From the NCBI GenBank assembly GCA_015680685.1, contig MNCI01008068.1, positions 382,115-446,114 of the forward strand: a stretch of 64,000 nucleotides of DNA. Direction: 5' to 3'. Shown in pieces: positions 10,842-22,819 of this stretch; position 1 is the first letter of the stretch, and the number at the start of each line of letters is the position of its first letter. This DNA comes from Gnetum montanum (Eukaryota; Streptophyta; Gnetopsida; Gnetales; Gnetaceae). Both the position numbers and the translations under genes were made by a program. The notes under the pieces are model-generated. The model was not told the origin of the DNA. It did not search any database and was given only the letters and a program-made list of their open reading frames with translations.

Positions 10842-11997
10842 TGACAGAAAAATTTGGTGCTATAAAATTGAAAGATCTTGTGTAAAATAGTTTTACTCAT
10901 AGATCCATGGGCCTTGAAAAGGATCCAGAGCACTTTGAATAGTATTGTTGATCACTCAAGGACTTAAAAATATATTACTAATTAATGTAAAATGTAGAAA
11001 AATTATGATAAAATAGATGAAATGAGATGACATGCAAGATCCAAGAATAGGAAGAATACGAGAGTAATGTAGCCAAATGGTAATGACTACAACTCTTATA
11101 TTAAATGTAATAAATTAATGAATGCAAGAATAAGTTTCAACAAGAGTATAGATCAAGGCTTTTAAAATTCTAAGAAACAAATGTGCTTGATGGATTTGGT
11201 ATAGATTTGCAAGGTGTGTTTTGCACAAAGTTCTACATTGGTTTCTCAATTTGATCTACAATGTCATAACTTCTTGGTCCAAATCTTGCTCTTTGAAATC
11301 AATGCTATTAATGGTGCAAAAGGTTGTCAAAATCTACTATAAATCTTGATTGATTTATGCTAAGTGATTTGCTGCAAGATTTTCCAAAAATTCCTAAAAG
11401 ATGCATTAAATTTATTATTTATAGGCTATGAATCTGTTGTGCTATCATTCATTATAGTTTTTGAGCATTACAAATTTTTCTTGGGTCAAAGTGCAATGTG
11501 TGAGCTTAAAACCCAAGTGCCACACATTGCTTCCACATGTTGCCCAACATGTGGGACTGAGATGTTGATTGTGTGAAATCAAAGCCCAAATCCCACACAC
11601 TGCATAGTGTGTGAAGTTAAAATGTATAGTTTATGAGATAAAAATATCAATTTTGTAGGCTATGAAGTATTTTTAGCCCCCACAAGCTAGAATACATGGA
11701 GTTTGTAGCTTGTGATGCATTTTTTGGCTTCCAGAAGCTGGGATACAAGGCATTATAACTTGTAGAGCATTTTTAGCCTTCATGAGCTAGAATATATGGG
11801 ATCTATAGTGTGTGGGCTACAAATATCAAATTTTTACATTGAAAACGACCTAAAAATTTTTCAATATAAGGCCATAATGTAGGATTTTTGGTGAAAGCAA
11901 GGTGATTTTTTCTACCTTTTGATTTTCATGAAATTAGAATAAACATTTTGGCTATGGGCTTTCACATTGCAACATGAATTTTCCTTGAGGTGTTTCA
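10842..11997 (-). repeat. 3' LTR of element A
   Basis: On the minus strand it begins TGAAACACC at 11997, directly after an AAAGGGGGACC tract, and runs to about 10842 (ending ...TTCTGTCA). It is homologous over its length to LTR B (42106-43521, minus) and LTR C (38002-39264, plus). The right-hand flank (12000-12260) is also homologous to that of LTR B (43520-43770): both read 'ttgaggatt(a/g)ac(t/c)tgagag' and 'acatcaacaaagaat'. Contains an inverted repeat at 11533-11554 (10-bp arms ccacatgttg / caacatgtgg, 2-base loop). Confidence 0.65.
11659..11808. repeat. ~50-bp tandem repeat x3 in LTR A
   Basis: Three diverged ~50-bp units contain 'atttttagcc..ca.gagctagaatacatgg', starting near 11659, 11708 and 11758. 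Confidence 0.6.
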
Positions 11998-13340
11998 TCG
12001 GTCCCCCTTTATTGATGTTTTGAGGATTAACTTGAGAGACATCAACAAAGAATACAAAACATTACCATGGGTTCATCACCAATGCCCCCTCTCCACAATG
12101 TATTCTGTAGTTTTTGAATCATGCTAAGAAATACTCATGAAGGTGAAATGAGATCATGGTAGGATGTCAAGAGTTTTAGATAAGATAATGGCTACATTGG
12201 CTATTGGAGAATTTTCACATGGTTGAACAAGAAATTACAAATATTGACATCATACTAGTGATGTGGTGGTGATAGGTCAATTGGTTGAATAGGTCTCCAT
12301 GCTTTACACTTGAATTGCTAGTTACTTGATAATGTTTTGAAGGGATTAGCACTCCATTTTAAGGCTTTCTTTGGTCACTTGGATATTTTATTTTAGAGAA
12401 ATTTATTTGACTATCTTCAAGCTTCATTGGCATTTTGGCTTTCTTGGTAATTTACTTCCCCCTTCTTTTTTTTAGGTTTGAAACCTTCATTGGGTTTCAT
12501 TGTTAAGGGTGAATTTTATTTCATTTTCTTGTTGAATTAGATGTGTTGCATTCAATGAAGTTGATGGTGGATCATGTGGAAGGAGATGTTATAAGACCTT
12601 AGTGCATGAAGGTCAAACATAGATCTTCATTGTTAGCAAGGTAAGGAAGTCTATGATTGGGCTACAAGGTTATAGCTTAGAAGTGGTAATGGAAGTGATG
12701 TGAGGTAAGTACTATTGGTAAGATGGAACTTGCTAAATAAATCTAATATATCAAGATCTCATGGTGCCTCACCTTTGTGATGAATCACACCTCTACAATG
12801 ACTCTAGGCTCATCTTGTAAGCATAAATCTAAGAGTACGATCAAACAAGTTAAAGAATTCATGATTTTACAAATGGTTACATAGGGTAACAAGTGTACAT
12901 AGGTCACCATTGGTGATAATTAGCAGAACTTATGAACCCTATGTTATGCTATACAGCTTCATAAAAAATTTGCAGTATTTTTGAGAGGCTAAAAAGAGGC
13001 AAAGGATCATGTAGGCTCACTTATTGTAAGCTATAAGGTTAATCAATGGTTGTTCATCTAACTTGTGAATCTAAAGCAAACAAAGGCTACATACAAATGG
13101 ATTAACATTAGATGAAATACTATTTGAGATATGAATGGTTGATCGGGTTGGTCAATTCATGTCCATCCATGTTTGTCAACTTGAATGCTCCATTACCATA
13201 AGCATTGGTGACTAAGAAAGGTCCTTCCTAACTAGCTAAGAATTTATCCATATGTTTGTGAATGTCTTTGAGGACAAGGTATTCTTACTTAACTATCTAC
13301 CTATTTAGATCATGATGATGTTGTTGTTTCTACCTCTCTT
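11998..13340 (-). other. Polypurine tract and 3' UTR of element A
   Basis: The minus-strand polypurine tract is at 11998-12010 (AAAGGGGGACC). The first ~260 bp beyond it match the corresponding region of element B. The rest, to the integrase at ~13340, contains no recognised gene or repeat. Confidence 0.55.
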
Positions 13341-14310
13341 GATATCATTTAATGTGAGCAAGCATTTGTATGCATTGCTCTTCTACTGGGTCAAGTTTCA
13401 TGGTACACATCTCCTTATTTTGCTCATTGTAGATGAGGTTGATAAGGGTTATCCTTAAGGTTGGTACCTCTAATTCAAGAGGAAAAACAACTTTAGATAC
13501 ATAAACAAAGATATACTGAGTTGCTCTAGTTGCTATTCTAAAGATTGTTTTAGAGGCCCAAAGTGGATATAGTAGTTGTTCATGCCACTTGTGCTTGTCA
13601 TTGCTTAGCATCTTCTTAAGAAGATTTATGATGACTTTGTTGATGGCTTCTACTTCCCCATTAACCTATGGGTAGTAAGGTGATAAGAAGGAATGCTTGA
13701 TGTTTAATTATTGGTAAAAGGTTTGCATCTTATGGCTACTGAATTGTGGTTACTAAATTATGGTCCGTTGTCTTTGACGATGATTAACAATAGGCAAAAA
13801 TAGGATACAACGTTATCCAAGAAATATTTATAGACTTGTTGCATTATTTTTGTCTCAGAGGGATAGATTCAACTCACTTTGTAAAATACTCAGTTACGAT
13901 GATGATGAAGCTATGTCTAGTAGAGGATTTAGGTGTTTTTAGTCTAACTATGTCTGTTCTCCATCATTGGAATGCCCATGTGATCTAAGTGGTATGTAAC
14001 TCAATTGGCAGCACATGGGTTAGGTTGCTATGTTGTTGGTAGATATCATAGGTTTTAACTTTTTGCAGGTAGTTACTTTCCATATAGGGCCAATAGTATC
14101 ATAATCATCTAATCTTTGCATCCATGGCTCTAGGTCCTATATGACCTCCACATATACCCTTGTGTACTTGTTTAAGAACTATATAGGCATCTTCTCTGCC
14201 CATGCATACTAGCCATATGCCATTGTAGGACCTTCGACATAATGTGTTATCAGCTATAATGATGTATTGCTTTGATTGTTTACGTATAGCATCTTTTTGT
14301 AAGATAGGTT
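13340..14310 (-). pseudogene. Integrase ruin, element A
   Basis: The open frame 13345-13611 reads 'KWHEQLLYPLWASKT' and 'VVFPLELEVPTLRI', the C-terminal half of the Ty3/gypsy integrase core as found in Tat elements. Upstream on the minus strand (13620-14300) are remnants of the catalytic core ('INKVIINLLKKML' near 13620) and zinc-binding region, with stops and shifts. No single frame covers the domain. Confidence 0.75.
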
Positions 14311-14559
14311 CTATTTAGGTTCATCATGCGTTAAGTAATACTTGATATCATCATACCAATTTTATTAAGGAGAATTGTCAATAGAGGCTATGCAGCTGCC
14401 TTTAGTATTTGCATGATGGAAAGAGCACATTCATTCATTAAGGAGGAAAACTTGTTAAATACATCAGGTGTTACACTTAGGACTAAGGTTGTGATGGCAT
14501 TAGTTAGTGTGTTCTCACATTGGGGAATGTGTTGGATACCCATGTCTGTAAATTGTGAC

Positions 14560-14946
14560 ATGAGCATTTTAGCTAAGTTATACTAAGGCTATAAATGTTT
14601 AGCTTTGCATGCTTAGACTTTTGTTACTTGGTTAACCATTAGTTGTGAATCATATTTTATCATTAAGCATTTAATCCCATGGTCATGAGCTACTATCATC
14701 CCTTTGATTAAATCCTTCATATTTTGCTACATTGTTAGTACATGGAAATTGGAATCGGTAGGTAAAAGGTTGGATCTCACTAGACGGTAGTGTCATGATA
14801 ACAACATCACTAGCTCCTTGGGTAGTTGAAGCTCCATCAAAGTGTATGATGACCTCATATCCTTTGGGCACTTCATTAATAATCTTAACATGCTCATCAA
14901 GGAACTTAGGATTAATGGTAGCATTCTCCTCAACCAAAGAGGTCAT
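14560..14946 (-). pseudogene. Second RNase H ruin (aRNH), element A
   Basis: The open frame 14683-14946 has 'VIIHFDGASTTQGAS' with the first catalytic Asp, then 'TYRFQFPCTNNVAKYEGF', where the second acidic residue (normally Glu before the Tyr) reads as Lys (K in VAKYEG). This domain lies downstream of a conventional RNase H, as in Tat elements. After ~14690 stops accumulate. Confidence 0.75.
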
Positions 14947-15300
14947 GAGTTATGCAGATATAGCTTAACCTATTGTTAAGGCTTGTGAGATGTAATGTAG
15001 ATCAAACTCAACTATTATGGGCTTTCATCGAGCTATTTGGCTACCTTCATAAATATTTGTTGTTATGGTTCTCAATATGTTATCTTTACATATGATGTTG
15101 ATTTGGCTTCTAAAGAGGCAGTGTCTCCACTTCTTTAGGAAAAAGACTAGGGCTAGGTAGTGCCTTTTGACCTCATTATATTAGGTCCCATAAGCAACCA
15201 ATGCATGGCTTAAGTAGTAGATAGGTAACTTTGCTCCATCATCTCAATTTTTACTAGAGTAAAGAGGCTATGGAGTTGTTAGAGATTGTAAGGTAGATAT
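14947..15300 (-). pseudogene. First RNase H ruin, element A
   Basis: On the minus strand one frame reads 'KLPIYYLSHALVAYGT', a stop, then 'HYLALVFFLKKWRHCLF' and 'PIIVEFDLHYISQALTIG', collinear with the plus-strand Tat RNase H at 3600-4085. It has at least four in-frame stops, most explicable as C-to-T or G-to-A changes. It runs without a shift into the second RNase H. Confidence 0.7.
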
Positions 15301-16480
15301 AAAATGGTTTGCCATTCTAAGGTAGGTACATGGTAGGAAATTGGACCAACTCTTAATGTTGTCAAAGGCTTCTTGGTATTGGTTAGTCCACTTGTAGTGA
15401 ACTCCATTCTTAAGCAAGTGTTGCATGGATTGTAACTTATCTGTGAGCCTCAAGATGAAGCTATGAATAAATTGCAAAATACCTTGTAAGTCTCCTAGTT
15501 TATTAACATTTCTAGGTGGTAATAGATTGGTTATGGTCTTAACTTTATTAGGGTTAACATGTATCCCTACCTTAGATACTATGAAACCGAGCATTTTTTC
15601 CATTTTGACATTAAAGACATACTTCTTGGGATTAAGTCTAAGCTTGTACTTGAGACATCATTAAAGCACTAAGTTTAGGTCATAAGCATCATCATCGACC
15701 ATTTTGAAATTGATTGCTATGTTATTGACATAATCATTGAGTAACCCTAGCATATAATTGTTAAAAATATAATTCATGGCTCATTGATAGGTTGCACTTG
15801 CATTCTTTAGGCTGAACAACATCATGGTATAATAAAAGACATGCCATGGGGTCATGAAGATTATGTATAGATGATGGTTTGGTTTAATCCTAACTTGGGT
15901 ATATCTAGAGCATCCATCCATAAAGGATAACAAGGCATGTTCAACTGTAGTATTGATAAGTTGATCAATACTAGGTAATGGAAAATCTTCTTTAATAGTT
16001 GCATTATTAAGATCTCAGAAATCTATACAAATATGAATACTCCCATTTTTTTTGGAACTACCACTATATTAGACACCCAATTAGTGTAATCCATTGCTCG
16101 GATGAAACTAGCTTGGTAAAGCTTCATAATATCATCATGAATTGCTAGGGATAGATTTGATCTAAATTCACATACTTTTTGTTTAATGGACTTGACAGTA
16201 GGATCAAGTATGATGTTACGTTGTACTAATCATGGGTCAAGACCTAGAATATCTTTGTACAACCAAGAAAAGACTTTAATGTTATCCTAAAGGACCTTGG
16301 TGATGTCTTGAGCCATTTGGGGTTCTAGTGAGGAACTTAATTTTAGTGTTTTTTCTTCACCATGGATTGTAATAGGAATTTCAACTAGAGAGTCCTCAGT
16401 GATGTCTCTAGCCATTATATCAAGAGTTTTGACTATGTATTTGGGCCATTGAAGGAAATTTTCTATTAAGGGTATGTGGT
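15268..16480 (-). pseudogene. Reverse transcriptase ruin, element A
   Basis: The open frame 15268-15603 covers the thumb and connection ('KMLGFIVSKVGIHVNPNK' to 'QYQEAFDNIKSW'). The palm lies at ~15620-16300 in several frames; pieces such as 'MDALDIPKLGLNQTIIYT' and 'PHGMSFIIP' are readable around 15850-15930. The YVDD region near 15700 is damaged. Upstream of ~16480 nothing retroelement-like remains on this strand. Confidence 0.7.
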
Positions 16481-17560
16481 CAAATAGGCTTCAAACTTGA
16501 GATCTAGGCATTCAAGGTTAATTAATCATTTGACATCATCATGAGGTCTAGTCAAGCTTAAAGGTAATTTAAACTATGATTGTGTATCCAAGATTCAATC
16601 GTACACTATTTTTCTAACTATTTTATTTTTATTTTCCTATGCTATCTATCCCATACTACTCTATCTACTTCACATAACCAGTGAGGGTTTTAAGTGACTA
16701 AATATCTCATTGCTTCATGTGATGATGTGACTAAGCATATTTTTGAGTAGGACAAGGAGGGTTTACTTTGATAGTGTATATGGCAACCATTTCAACCATA
16801 TAGTGTAGAAGATTTAGCCATGCCTCATTTCTGTAACATAGCACCATCCTCATAACAAGTGTATGAGTGATATTTTCTTTTCTTTCCTCATTTTTTTGCT
16901 CTCCACTTTTGCATGCTATTACTTCTACTCTGTTGTATTATATTTCTCTATTCTTTCTCTCATCCCCTCTTCTCATCTATTTTCATACTTCTATATATTC
17001 AACAATAGTAAGGTTGAATGAGTGTTTCTTCTCCAATGCAGTGAGGAAGTATCAAACATAGAATGATATAAGAAATGTGAAATCTAGATATGATGAGGTA
17101 AGGAAGAGATTAGCTTTAGGGATTTAGATGATTCCAACTTTTGTGACATAACACACCATCATTAGTTTATTACCAATGTTCCTAACATAATTTTACCTAT
17201 GCTTTATTACTCTCTCTTTTCAGTATTTGATATATCCTTTTCTTTCTCTATCTCTTTCACTTTTCATGATCTACATTGGTGAGGTCAAACAAGTATCTCT
17301 ATGTTATTCTAGTGAGGATGTGATTGAGAGAATTTAGTTGGTTAGGAAGTGTTTCATTTAAATTTTTTTATGCTTCCTAGGATCTAGCCATGCCTCACTT
17401 CTATAATGTAGCACTCTATTATAGGTGCATTGATGATGTTCCATATTTTCTTCCCTATCATCCTACTTTATCTAATTCTCTTAGAAGTACCTACTAGCTC
17501 ATGTCTCTTTTTAACAGATTCTCCTTTAGTTCTTTAGTAGTATCCATCAAGAGAAAGCAA
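16480..17560 (+). repeat. Second copy of the Tat 3' UTR with ~300-bp repeats
   Basis: Three units with the same core as 5881-7030, at ~16818, ~17130 and 17386, ending in a decayed polypurine tract (aagagaaagcaa, ~17549-17560) just before LTR copy 2. No pol precedes it, so this copy is truncated at its 5' side by element A or by deletion. The open frame 16867-17061 is Leu/Ser-rich repeat DNA. Confidence 0.65.
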
Positions 17561-19184
17561 TGTTATACTCACTTTGGATTTTTTTGGCATTAGTTGAAGT
17601 CAGTTAGGATGTTTAATAACATCTTGAAAGTTTGGAACTAGTACTCTAAAAAAATTATTAAAATTTTTCTTAGTGTTAGTGATATTGATGTTGATGTTAA
17701 CATTAGTGTCAATGTCACCTCAATAAGATGTTGTATTTGCCAAAGTCAAAGGTCAAATTTGCTATTTTTGAACTCAATGCAAACTTTAGATGAACTATAC
17801 TTATCTTCAAGTTTGATTTCAGAAATCCAAAGTTGAAATTAACAACTTTTGATTTGTAAATATAAGCTTAAAATACAAATTTTAGACAAGATGATTAAGA
17901 TTTAAGAGCAATTATTAGATTTTAAGAAATTAAGAGCACAAGTTCTTGAAACCATTACATCACATTCATGCTCCAAAAACACCATTTGCATCTTCAATAT
18001 CACTTCTAGAGAGAATTTTTAGGCATTTGCGTCACATTCTAGACTTGGAATGTTTTTAGCTCCAACATTAGTGATGGGTTCCTTAGCTAAAACAACCTTG
18101 TTTTGGCTTGAAATTGATCCAAGATCATACCTATAGCTTTCTCATCCATATCCTAATTCTTTAGAGGTTCAATTTCACTTTTCAAATTCATATTTTTCTC
18201 AAGATTTGATCCTTTATTATTAATTTCAACTCATTTACTTTTTTTGTCCATTGCTTAAACTTTGGGCCTCCATAGAAGGCAAACACTTTGTTGTCCATTA
18301 ATATAGTAGTTTATTATTTGGAAATGGATTTAAGAATGTTTCTTCCTTATCCAATTCTTAATATTTTAATATTTTATGCCCTTTTACTTAAATTTTATAC
18401 TTATTTTTTATCTTATTACTCATAGTCTATTTCATTGTTTATTTTTCTATAGTTTATACTTAGTCATTTTTAGTGGTTTACACTTAGCTATTTTTTTTAC
18501 ATTAAAAGCTTAATTTTTTATTATCTTTCTACCATTTCTAGTTCATGTGTAGTAGGCTAAGGTTATATTTAGTTGAAGGTTTTGTACTCCTTTGTTTTAT
18601 AATTATTGATATATTAAGGGTTATATCAATCCAAAGACCATTTATGACCACATGCTAGGAATTTCAACACTTAGTTGGTAGAGGTCTCCTTGTAAGAGTA
18701 TGAAGAAAATTTCTATAATAAAATAGCATTATTAGTTTGTTATAAAGTAGCATTGATGTAGACATTGACTAACCTAATTTACTTCTCATTTATCTTCTTT
18801 TAGAGGCCTACCTATTCTCTATAATATCTCTTAAAGATATTCTACTTGGTTACTTATTTTTTGTATGTCCTAATTTCAATTGCAAACATTTGTTGAAATG
18901 CATAGATCTTTGCCATCGATAGCTTTCTAGTCTTCCATGCTAACCTTTTGATGTTAACAACTACCTTTAAAAATTATTCCTAAAGGTAATTGAGCTAAAT
19001 TTTAAGTTACCATTTCTCTAATATGGCTTTCTTCCTTTCAACTTTCGATTAACATTGCTTTGTAGTTAGATGTTGGAGTTCCTAAGTTTTGAAGTCACCA
19101 AGTAACTCTAGTGCCACAAACTAAGTTGGATCTTGCAGTTGGATCATGTCATCTTATAATTATTAAACTTTTGACTTTGCATGT
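17561..19184 (+). repeat. Tat LTR copy 2, left part
   Basis: Starts TGTTATACTC and aligns with copy 1 (7047-10841) after a jump: about 20 bp match the copy 1 start, then the alignment continues at ~8370 of copy 1, so ~1.3 kb is deleted here. It is interrupted at 19184 by element II and resumes at 30825. Confidence 0.65.
19180..19184. repeat. Target-site duplication of element II (left)
   Basis: CATGT lies directly before the 5' LTR; CATGC follows the 3' LTR at 30820-30824. The single C/T difference fits deamination after insertion. Confidence 0.8.
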
Positions 19185-19353
19185 TGATGAGTGTCAAAGT
19201 GTTGTATTGACAAGCCCTCATTGACATGGCCACATTGATGGGCCCCCATCAATGAGGCCTCGTTTATGTGGTGTTGCCTCGTCAATGAGGCTACATTAAT
19301 GTAGTGTTTGCTATGTCTATTGGGCCCTGTCGATGTAGTACTATAGAAAAAAC

Positions 19354-19360
19354 TATAAAT
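19354..19360 (+). promoter_or_regulatory. TATA box in 5' LTR of element II
   Basis: TATAAAT 177 bp upstream of AATAAA (19531-19536); the same pair with nearly equal spacing is in the 3' LTR (30030-30036, 30209-30214) and in element I. Confidence 0.7.
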
Positions 19361-19530
19361 ACGAACTCCCAGCTATGTTTATGAAAGGGAGAAGTCATAG
19401 TAGTAGTAGAGCTCTTGCAATTTGTTCATTTGAAAGTTAGAATATTTTCCTAAGTGCCTGCAGCAAGAGTGATTGAGTAGACATTTTTATTCAAGCATTG
19501 TTATACCTGAATCACATTGGTATGTACGAT

Positions 19531-19536
19531 AATAAA
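19531..19536 (+). terminator. Polyadenylation signal in 5' LTR of element II
   Basis: AATAAA in 'cgataataaagatg', conserved in all three Athila-type LTRs of the window. Confidence 0.55.
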
Positions 19537-20137
19537 GATGATCTTCTTGATAAACCTTGCAACATTATGGATAGTTTAAATGTTTTATTCTTTCATTTAA
19601 TGTTTTTAGTTATTTGTTCAATGTTTTTAAGTAATTTAGCTAATTAAGTGATTAAGTAAGATAAGTTAAATAGGTTAAATACATAAGTATGATGGCTTCA
19701 AGTGTAAACACATATTCACTTGGTAAGCTTAGTAGCGTTACTGCTTGATGCACCCAATAGCATAGTGCTTGGTAATCTAGTAGTGGATATGTGGGTTTAG
19801 GACATGTATGAAAAGTGGGACCAGATGCTTATTTTAGGATTAGTTAGAGACTAGTGAGTAGTTAAATTAGATTAGTTGTTAAATTATTTCATCTCTCTAC
19901 CCTAAGCACCAAAGAACATAAAATATAAAATGACAAAAATCCATGTACCTCAATTACACTTAAACCATCCCTTGAACCTCACAAGTGTAGTTGGGAAGAT
20001 AATGAATGACTTTCAGGGCAAGGTTCACTTCCTAAAAAACTAGTGCACTGGAAACTATAAAATCTACAGAATTCGACCAGATTGCATGTGAATTCTTTGA
20101 GTATGGTTGGGCATAGGGGTATCTTGCCACTCATCAT

Positions 20138-20155
20138 TGGTGTCATTGTTGGGGA
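20138..20155 (+). promoter_or_regulatory. Primer binding site (tRNA-Asp type) of element II
   Basis: The sequence tggtgtcattgttgggga begins one base after the LTR. It matches the primer site of Athila elements, complementary to the 3' end of tRNA-Asp, if five changes are allowed. All five are C-to-T or G-to-A, mostly at CpG or CHG positions. The match is from memory of the family and should be tested against tRNA sequences. Confidence 0.75.
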
Positions 20156-20289
20156 ATCTATTCATTTAAATGTGCACTATCTAGGATTAGTAAATATCAT
20201 TAATATTGTTGGATGAATCCAAGGTCAACATCACTCTTAAATAACATATAATTACAAAAGCACACTAATAATTTTAATTGTTTTACAAA

Positions 20290-22750
20290 ATGTATTCTTC
20301 TTCTCACAGGCATGATGATGTTAAACCATTGTCATAGGAGTGCAAAGTGGTATATACTCATCCAAATATCTTCTTAACTTCACTTTCATCCTACACTAGG
20401 ATGAGCAATTGCGATGTCATGATATGGAAGGCAACATTGTAATGCCTCCCAATCAATCTATGCTTGTGATGTTTCTTTAAACACTTAAGAAGTTAGGCAT
20501 CCATGATCTTCAAGAGGAGCACGTTATGTTGGATTATGACTTCTAGAACTACTATCCCACTGACACACAACGTAGGAGAGATTTACATCAAGAGAAACAT
20601 CATGACTCTGTGAAGTGGAAATGGTTCACGAACCCCTTATTCTTGTTGAACCAAGATGATAATGAGGGTCCTTTCTCTGAAGGTTCTCAACATGAAAATT
20701 CTCCATCCCTCATTACTAGTCATGGGGGTGTGAACCTGAATCTACATTTTACTATTAACATTCAAGGTTTAGGCAAAGATGGTAGTCAAGGCAGGGGCTT
20801 AGATAAGCATCAAGATAATAAGAAATCTAATGACTCTAGCCATGACAATCGAAGGAGAGTTGGTAGACACCATGATCATGGTAGTCCTTCTTCCTATTCA
20901 CCCTCTTCATCTACATCTTCTTCTTCCTCTTCTTCTAATTCTAAAAGAAACCATAGAAGGAATAACTATGATGGAGATGCTTAATGGGATAACAATACTG
21001 ATCACCAAGCCTATAATGAATGAAGGGGTAACTGAGAACATCATTAGTGACAACAAAATAATGATGATGATGAGCCTTTGTTGGCAACTCGAAGCATGCT
21101 TAATATTGCATAGGTAGTAAAGATCCCAACTAGGCATGTGAAAGATAGGTAGATCAAGTGCTTAGACATGAACAATATTCCAAGATTTGAGGGGGATATA
21201 ACTCTAATCTACAGATGCATTTAGAAGCTTTCCATCATTTTTGTGCCTTGCAAGACATTGAAAATGATTGGTAAAAATTCAAACTCTTTCCTAGGACACT
21301 CATCAAAGAGGTTGAAGGTCGGTACTGATTCTTAGAGTCAGAATCTATCCACCGATGGAGTACAATGCTATTCAATGACAAATACCAGACATACTCTAGG
21401 GTGTCTAATTTGAGAAGGCAAATCTAAGGCTAAAAATAGGGCATACACAAACCCTTGGATGCCACCATGGGTAGATAATATTCTCCTATACACTAATGCC
21501 ATGGACATGGTTATTCTCAGAGGGAACAACTCTACCACATCATAGATGGGCTTAGCAGAAACAAAAATAACTCTTGGGGTTTATGCCCAAGGGAGACTAT
21601 CCAAAATGAGATCTCATTAGATAGAAAGGTTAATAAAGTAAGTAGCAAAAGAAGAAGGTGGATTATGAAAAAGAAAAAGTGTAGGAGAGTATAATAGAAA
21701 TCCTTCCATCAGGAAAAGGGAAGTCAAATTCTATGATGAGGAGGAGTCACCACTCGACGAAGTGGTGAATAGGAAAATCTTTCCTATTTAAAAATATATT
21801 TTTGACATTTCAGAAAAGGTTGGAAAATTATGGAACTCTTTGGATGAAAAGTTCTAAACTACTATGAAGACTGTTGAAGCATTCAAAGAGCAGAATAGTG
21901 ATCATGACCATAGAAGATAGAAAGAAGCTAAACATAGCTACTAGAGAGGTAAGGGAAAAGATGCTATAGTAGAAGAAGTTGTGGAGATAAACTTCAATGA
22001 TGAAGATGGATGTGACATTTATCAATATGAAAATTTGAAGGGATGTTGCCTTGTGGTGTCACACTTAATCCACAACTAAATCCACTAAATCCACTTAATC
22101 CACAACTAAATCCACTTAATCCATAAACATCCAAATGCTTGCCTTATCCTCAAGGCAATCAAAGGAAGTTCCACTAGCAACAACAAGCTTACTATCCAAG
22201 TGAAGCTCCACCAAAACCATATGAATAGTATGAATAGTGACATGAACCATATTCATGGGGAATGCCACCATCAAGATAGTAATACCCTTATAGATAATCA
22301 GAACCATACGGGTACTATGTTTAGCAACCTGGCTTTGCAAGTCATGCCTCATTCTAACATCACTATTACCCTCCAGAGTACCATAAAACTCATTCACCAT
22401 CTACTTGAGGGAAGCACCCATATCCATACCACCCTTTGCATTTGTTTGCATGCATCCCTCCACCCTCTACCTAGTTACCTCCTACTCCATTCATGCAGGG
22501 TGAAATTCCCCCATAGCCACAACAACAAAATGCTATGAGGGCTATGAATTTACAACCGATATTCTTGTTGAGTGGTTTGGATAATTGATTTGGTAAACAA
22601 CCATTTTTTTGATCCATCAATCCTCTAAAACCAAAAACCCTCACAACCTAATGCAACTAGTCACCTTGTATCTCCAACACTCTCATCCTTTAGATCAAAT
22701 ACATTTAAGTGCTCTTTAAACTAAATGCTGCCTTAGATCTATACCCTTAT
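20290..22750 (+). pseudogene. gag ruin, element II
   Basis: Capsid/nucleocapsid precursor. The first candidate ATG is at 20290, but that frame stops soon. The open frame 20610-20984 (124 aa) ends in a basic, His/Asn/Ser-rich stretch with a run of Ser. A gag core follows in changing frames: 'NIPRFEGDITLIYRCI' near 21173, then 'GVYAQGRLSKMRSH' and 'VAKEEGG' near 21577-21660. The last two also occur in the minus-strand gag ruin at 36050-37250 ('FSQGRL' and 'VAKNEGEIEKK'), which supports both calls. The Asn/His/Pro-rich tail at ~22070-22560 has overlapping open frames on both strands that are shadows. Many stops. Confidence 0.7.
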
Positions 22751-22819
22751 ATTAACTTATGTTGCTTCTGATTGGATCAAGATTGACAACCTTCCTACTA
22801 AATGATTTGACCTAGGAAG

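Larger units (their letters stand above)
10842..16480 (-). mobile_element. Minus-strand Tat-lineage element A, 5'-truncated
   Basis: A minus-strand element with its 3' LTR at 10842-11997, polypurine tract at 11998-12010, and integrase, two RNases H and RT in that order towards higher coordinates. Gag, protease and the 5' LTR are missing: the RT remnant fades at about 16480 and gives way to the 3' UTR of the second plus-strand Tat copy. It lies exactly where the similarity between LTR copy 1 and copy 2 stops, so it probably inserted into copy 1 or recombined there. Confidence 0.7.
19185..20136 (+). repeat. 5' LTR of element II
   Basis: Starts TGATGAGTG and ends CACTCATCA, a 9-bp perfect terminal inverted repeat. 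Has a TATA box at 19354-19360 and AATAAA at 19531-19536. About 30 bp near the start ('attgacaagccctcattga') is extra relative to the 3' LTR, in a zone of short 'cattgatgggcc'-like repeats. Confidence 0.9.

Noticed and set aside
10946-11997. First reading of LTR A as ending at TGTTGATCA (10946), and of LTR C as ending at 39158.
   Set aside because: The ~100 bp beyond both points are also homologous to each other (reverse-complement 'ggatccttttcaaggcccatgg' type stretch, here shortened), and a primer-like site follows only at 39270, so the LTR must extend further.
20830-21137. Open frames 20830-21117 (plus) and 20907-21137 (minus) as small proteins.
   Set aside because: They overlap the Ser/His-rich gag frame of element II in other phases and have only low-complexity sequence.
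22116-22538. Overlapping open frames on both strands (22116-22400 and 22200-22538).
   Set aside because: Both fall in the His/Asn/Pro-rich gag tail; biased composition lowers stop frequency on both strands.
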